NCBI GenBank assembly: GCA_030539405.1
Contig: JAUNSA010000005.1
Span: forward strand, 1 to 41,263
DNA length: 41,263 bases
Source of the DNA: Propionibacteriaceae bacterium
Lineage (GTDB): Bacteria; Actinomycetota; Actinomycetes; Propionibacteriales; Propionibacteriaceae
Direction: 5' to 3'
Shown here: in pieces, positions 37,898 to 41,263 of the stretch
Layout of the letters: every line of letters starts with the position of its first letter
Position numbering within the stretch: position 1 is the stretch's first letter
Notes under the pieces: model-generated
Seen by the model: the letters and a program-made list of their open reading frames with translations, nothing else
Told to the model about the DNA's origin: nothing
Databases searched by the model: none
Program-made: the position numbers and the translations under genes

Positions 37898-39999
37898 CGG
37901 CGAACGGGCCCGGCGTCTGGCTGTGGGTCGGTCTGGTGTGGAACGACCGCGTTCGCGATGTGCTGGACCGCTACGGCGACCGCATCACCGACGTGAGCAT
38001 CTTCGGCTGGGAGGTCAACGCGGCCGGACAACTCACCCAAACGTTCGACCCCGACAACCTCGCCCCCTACCGCGCCAAGTGGCCGCACATCCGCTGGTGG
38101 GCGTGTTTCATGAATCACGGTGTGGCGTCCATCTTCACCGCCCTACAGAACGACGCGACCGCCCGCGCCACCTTGTGCGCCCAACTCGGCGGCGTGCTCG
38201 ACGACCGCCCCTGGTTGCACGGCGTGGACATCGACCTCGAACGGGGCGGCTCGAACGTGGCAGCGACCGAACGCCTGTTCGCCCAGATTGCCGACGCCGT
38301 CCGCGCCAAGGCACGCAAGGTGTCGGCTGCCCTCCCGGCGCTCACCGCGTCGGGGTCGATCGGCGGCGAACACTGGGTGCGGTACAAGCAACTCGGCCAG
38401 ATGCTCGACCACGTCGCGGTCATGTCCTACGACTTCGCGTGGGCAGGGTCAGCGCCCGGCCCCATCTCCCCCTGGTCATGGATGACAGAGGTTTACGACT
38501 GGGCCACCTCACAGATACCGGCCCACAAGCTCAGCATGGGCGTCCCCGCCTACGGCCGCATGTGGCGATTGCACGACTACCCCGACGCCGCAGGCGTCCG
38601 CTATCGCGGCAGCTCGACCGCGTCCTACCCGGGCGCCCGCTTGTGGCTCGACGGCACCTGGATTGTGGACCATCCCACCGACCCCGACCCGCAACCACAC
38701 ATCGGCTGGCTTGCCTACCGCGACCCCGACGACCCGGCACCGTGGGCGTGGATTCACGTCTACGACGCGTTCGACGCCCACGACTTCATTCCCGGCACGC
38801 CGCGAGGGCTCGCCTCCGACGTGTACGGGGGCCGCCGATACACGACCCGTTACCCGGCCGCTGTCGGCTCGACGTTGTGGGACATGGCCGACCAGACCGC
38901 CCCCACAGCGGGCGCCCAGTATCGGCTCACGTCGCAGCAGTTCCGCGACCGTGACGGAAACTGGGCGAGCCCCAAGGCAGGGTTCACGCTCACAGTGGAG
39001 ACCCTGAAACGGACACCGGACAGCGCCACGATCTGGGATGACGACTTCCGAACTCCCGGGAACGTCGGCAGCGCCTACTACGCCCGGACGGGCTCGTGGT
39101 CGCAATGGTCCGAAGGCGGCGACGCCAGCCGCCCCTACGGGCAAGCCCGCGTGACTGGTGCGGGCGGAACGCTCAACTTCGGCCACAACTTCGGACGCCG
39201 CGCCTTGCATGTGGCTGCCCGCTTCCAACTGCCGAACGGCGGCCGTGCGGGCGTTCACATGGGCGACGTCCGCGCCGACATCGACGCGGGCGGCGTCCTC
39301 CGCCTGTCCGTCAACGGCAACACCATCGCCTCAACCACCGTGGCGGCACCCGGCACGTCCGGGACGCCCGGCCAAGGCCGCGCCGTCGTCGGGCTACGAA
39401 TCCGCGGCACGCACGCGAGGGCGTACGCGAGCCTGTCGGAGAACGCGGTACCGCTCCGGCTCGAGGCCGACATTCCGGGCCCAGCGCTCGACGGCACCGC
39501 CGGGGCATGGGCGGCGCAGGCCGCATGGTTCGACCACCTCCGCCTCGGCGACGGCTGGTGGTATCAGCCAACCGAAGCCGTCAACGTGGAGATGGGCGGC
39601 TGGTCGTGGACCGTCGGCCGTATCCCCCGCGACGGCGTCCAGTGGGACAACGCAGGCCGGTTCCGGCCCCTGGCCGATGTCGAGGAACACACCACCCGGT
39701 CCCGGGACATCAGCCTCGACTGGGACTACGACCACATTCAGGGGTTCCCGATCCTGGTAGGCCAGTCCCGCCACATCACGATCCGGCCTCTCGACCCGGG
39801 CGTGTGGCTCGGCCGCATCCTGCTCGGCGACGCCAACGGGTTCGGCGTCCTCCACTACAGCGACGCCCCATACCTCGCCTGGCTCGCCGACAAAGCAACC
39901 CACCACTACGGGCTCCAAGGCATCGCCGTGTGGACGCTCGGCCAAGAAGACCCCCGCCTGTGGGAAGTCCTTCGGGGCGGACACCTTCCGGCCAGCTAA
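37894..39999 (+). CDS. Tail-associated GH18-type glycoside hydrolase with inserted jelly-roll domain
   Basis: The 701-residue protein opens with a GH18 TIM barrel (LWVGLVWNDRVRDVLDRYGD, TDVSIFGWEVNAAGQL). The catalytic strand reads HGVDIDLERG, with the general acid Glu, and a later strand reads VAVMSYDFAWAG. About residues 385-560 form a concanavalin-like module (ATIWDDDFRTPGNVG, FGRRALHVAARFQLPNGGRA). The closing GH18 strand and helix (YGLQGIAVWTLGQEDPRLWE) only appear at the C-terminus, so the barrel is interrupted. It probably degrades cell-wall or surface glycan during infection; chitinase versus N-acetylglucosaminidase activity cannot be read. Confidence 0.82.
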   Translation: MTANGPGVWLWVGLVWNDRVRDVLDRYGDRITDVSIFGWEVNAAGQLTQTFDPDNLAPYRAKWPHIRWWACFMNHGVASIFTALQNDATARATLCAQLGGVLDDRPWLHGVDIDLERGGSNVAATERLFAQIADAVRAKARKVSAALPALTASGSIGGEHWVRYKQLGQMLDHVAVMSYDFAWAGSAPGPISPWSWMTEVYDWATSQIPAHKLSMGVPAYGRMWRLHDYPDAAGVRYRGSSTASYPGARLWLDGTWIVDHPTDPDPQPHIGWLAYRDPDDPAPWAWIHVYDAFDAHDFIPGTPRGLASDVYGGRRYTTRYPAAVGSTLWDMADQTAPTAGAQYRLTSQQFRDRDGNWASPKAGFTLTVETLKRTPDSATIWDDDFRTPGNVGSAYYARTGSWSQWSEGGDASRPYGQARVTGAGGTLNFGHNFGRRALHVAARFQLPNGGRAGVHMGDVRADIDAGGVLRLSVNGNTIASTTVAAPGTSGTPGQGRAVVGLRIRGTHARAYASLSENAVPLRLEADIPGPALDGTAGAWAAQAAWFDHLRLGDGWWYQPTEAVNVEMGGWSWTVGRIPRDGVQWDNAGRFRPLADVEEHTTRSRDISLDWDYDHIQGFPILVGQSRHITIRPLDPGVWLGRILLGDANGFGVLHYSDAPYLAWLADKATHHYGLQGIAVWTLGQEDPRLWEVLRGGHLPAS

Positions 40000-40002
40000 A
40001 GG

Positions 40003-40044
40003 CGCCCCGCAACAAGAACACCCCTGGGGAACGACCCCGGGGCG
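40003..40044 (+). terminator. Possible hairpin after GH18 gene
   Basis: CGCCCCG (40003-40009) can pair with CGGGGCG (40038-40044), and inside GGGG (40026-40029) can pair with CCCC (40035-40038). The structures are mutually exclusive in part. No T tract follows. It separates the GH18 gene from the peptidoglycan-binding gene. Confidence 0.4.
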
Positions 40045-40067
40045 TAGCAAGGAAGAAGGAAACTCAG

Positions 40068-40499
40068 ATGAACTTCAACTCGAACTGGAACGAGGTTTAC
40101 CCCCGGGCCCTGTACTGCGGCGACGGCCCCACCGGCACAAGCTGCAGCGAGACCTACGGCTACTGGGGTCGAACCTCCACTACGAATCCGCGCGTGATCG
40201 ACCGCGAGGGCCGGGCGGCCAATCGGACGATCAACGGCCGTTGGTCTGACGGCTCTTGGAAGTCTCGCAACTACTCGGCCGGACGCGGGAGCGCGCCCCG
40301 CAAGATTCAGGAGCTTCTGAACCGCAATATGCGCGACATGCGGAACCGTGGCGTGTCCGGCGTCCCGGGGAACCTGACCGTTGACGGCATCCTCGGCAAC
40401 GCCTCGCACAACGCGATCGTCTGGTATCAGGGGCGCAACGGCCTGGACACCGATGGGATCGTGGGCAACGCCACGTGGCAGAAGCTCCGTTACGCCTGA
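40068..40499 (+). CDS. Peptidoglycan-binding domain protein
   Basis: The 143-residue product starts at ATG 40068 after a strong GGAAGAAGGAAA site. Its C-terminal 45 residues are a PG_binding_1 domain (LTVDGILGNASHNAIVWYQG, then LDTDGIVGNATWQKLRYA). The N-terminal 80 residues (YPRALYCGDGPTGTSCSETY, then GYWGRTSTTNPRVIDREG) match no lysin catalytic domain I know, and no catalytic His/Glu/Cys set is obvious. It could be a cell-wall binding structural protein or a lysin partner. It converges on and overlaps the lipoprotein gene by 10 bp. Confidence 0.75.
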   Translation: MNFNSNWNEVYPRALYCGDGPTGTSCSETYGYWGRTSTTNPRVIDREGRAANRTINGRWSDGSWKSRNYSAGRGSAPRKIQELLNRNMRDMRNRGVSGVPGNLTVDGILGNASHNAIVWYQGRNGLDTDGIVGNATWQKLRYA

Positions 40500-41089
40500 G
40501 CGCCAACACATTCGCGGGCGACCCCGAGCGCTTCGGGGCCGTCCGCGAATGCCGCACCCCCGTAGGTGTGCGTCCCCGCCCACGCCCAACCGATCCCGGA
40601 GGCTACGCCGTTGGCGCCCCTGACTAGTTGCCTGTCGTCCACGTCGCCGTTGTCGCGTCGCGTCCAGTAGGCGACGACTGACCAACCCTGTTCGGGAAGG
40701 TCGACGGCCATGGCAGGCCCGCGCGCGGTGGTGGGAGTATTCCCGATCGCCCGTTCGACGCGGTTCATCGCCTCGCGCTCGGCCTCTGTGGCGGGACGGC
40801 ATGTCGGCTCCCAATCGGCGACGGGCGGCACGTAGCGCAGGGCGTCACCGTTGGGGCCCAGTACCGTCCCGGGCGTCTTGCCTGCCCGAAGGTTTGTTCC
40901 TGGGATGACGCTCGGCGTCGGGGCGGGCGGCGCTGACGCCGACGGGCTGGGCTCGGGTGTCCGGTGCTGCTCGGGGACGCCCCCCGTAGTTGGCGGCGCG
41001 TCGGTGATCTGTGGCTCAGCGACGGCGCTGCATCCCGAAAGGGCGAGGGCGGTCGCGACGGCAAGAACAACAAGGCGCGGGGCTGTCAT
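40490..41089 (-). CDS. Secreted lipoprotein, probable moron
   Basis: This 199-residue protein starts with a lipoprotein signal peptide: a short basic start, hydrophobic core LVVLAVATALALSGC and lipobox Cys20. A Pro/Ser/Thr-rich linker (PEPSPSASAPPAPTPSVIPG) leads to a folded domain of about 120 residues (YVPPVADWEPTCRPATEAER, WSVVAYWTRRDNGDVDDRQL) with two Cys that may form a disulfide. It is read against the late genes, between tail and lysis regions, so it can be expressed in the lysogen. Phage lipoproteins at such sites often block superinfection; here that is inference. Confidence 0.8.
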   Translation of the reverse strand: MTAPRLVVLAVATALALSGCSAVAEPQITDAPPTTGGVPEQHRTPEPSPSASAPPAPTPSVIPGTNLRAGKTPGTVLGPNGDALRYVPPVADWEPTCRPATEAEREAMNRVERAIGNTPTTARGPAMAVDLPEQGWSVVAYWTRRDNGDVDDRQLVRGANGVASGIGWAWAGTHTYGGAAFADGPEALGVARECVGAQA

Positions 41090-41126
41090 GCCCTCACGGT
41101 AACTCGGATTGGAGAATCAACGCCTC

Positions 41127-41263
41127 ATGCTCACGCCCGACGAATGGGTTGCCCTGCTCGGGGCTGTCGGTGTGCTGGTCGGCGCCCTGGCCGCGGCCGT
41201 GGTGTCGATCGTGAAAGCGGGCGCGGAAGCGGCGAAGACCCGCGCCGAGGTTGCGGCCATGCG
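41127..41263 (+). CDS. Holin-like membrane protein (5' part only)
   Basis: The visible 45 codons from ATG 41127 encode one transmembrane helix (VALLGAVGVLVGALAAAVVS) followed by the start of an alanine-rich helix (KAGAEAAKTRAEVAA). A GGAG lies 12 bases upstream. Small single-span proteins at this place are often actinophage holins or lysis membrane proteins. The gene continues beyond the window, so total length and class are unknown. Confidence 0.6.
   Translation, partial: MLTPDEWVALLGAVGVLVGALAAAVVSIVKAGAEAAKTRAEVAAM

Noticed and set aside
6463-41263. attR or a second copy of the tRNA-Arg 3' end inside the window
   Set aside because: No stretch matching the T arm and acceptor end was seen to the right edge, so the prophage end must be outside.
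1-41263. CRISPR array or insertion sequence
   Set aside because: No regularly spaced repeats with unique spacers and no transposase-like protein were seen; the AACCGATC repeats are too short and too close together for CRISPR.

Overview
The window is a very GC-rich (roughly 70% by eye) actinobacterial chromosome segment. It carries a short stretch of host housekeeping genes followed by most of a temperate siphovirus prophage. The host genes (GC-rich Rho with a long N-terminal insertion, GT87 mannosyltransferase, meso-DAP decarboxylase) fit a Gram-positive actinomycete, possibly in or near the Propionibacteriales; that placement is inference. All positions were read by eye, without database searches.

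Host part (1-6462). On the minus strand, in order of transcription: lysA, hom, thrH, a GT87/DUF2029 membrane mannosyltransferase, and rho, which runs off the left edge. hom is followed by a ThrH-type HAD enzyme one base after its stop codon, where thrC-thrB would be the usual actinobacterial neighbours. A tRNA-Arg(CCG) gene on the plus strand (6391-6462) closes the host part and is the likely integration site.

Lysogeny and early control (6463-9540). A tyrosine integrase, an ImmA/IrrE-type metallopeptidase and an XRE repressor point left. A Cro-like HTH gene starts the rightward early operon. Between the two sides a perfect 14-bp palindrome fills the spacer of a good -35/-10 promoter, a textbook repressor operator.

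DNA metabolism (9575-19819). This run holds a DUF2786 protein, an excisionase-like HTH, a RecE/Cas4-like exonuclease, RecT, two micro membrane proteins, RusA, a DPPY DNA methyltransferase with an inserted HTH-like segment, a DUF7768 protein, zinc-knuckle and HTH proteins, and a DnaD-like replication protein. The replication gene is followed by a cluster of AACCGATC inverted repeats (candidate origin or operator array). Two HNH nucleases lie just before the terminase. Most early genes are joined by 4-bp ATGA/GTGA overlaps, so translation is probably coupled.

Packaging, head and tail (19836-40499). The order is classical for an HK97-fold siphovirus: terminase small and large subunits, portal, MuF-like protein, scaffold, major capsid, head-tail connectors, tail terminator, tail tube, tail assembly chaperones G/GT with a CCCAAAC -1 frameshift site, tape measure, distal tail protein, tail endopeptidase-like protein, small tip proteins, a GH18-type tail hydrolase interrupted by a jelly-roll-like insert, and a peptidoglycan-binding protein.

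Right edge (40490-41263). A convergent lipoprotein gene looks like a lysogenic-conversion (moron) gene, followed by the start of a holin-like membrane protein. The lysis enzymes and attR must lie outside the window. No broken essential phage gene was seen, so the prophage may be functional. The most unusual points are hom-thrH, the self-contained operator/promoter, the repeat array after the replication gene, the hairpin-buried tape-measure start, the carbohydrate-binding fold split over two genes, and the interrupted GH18 domain.
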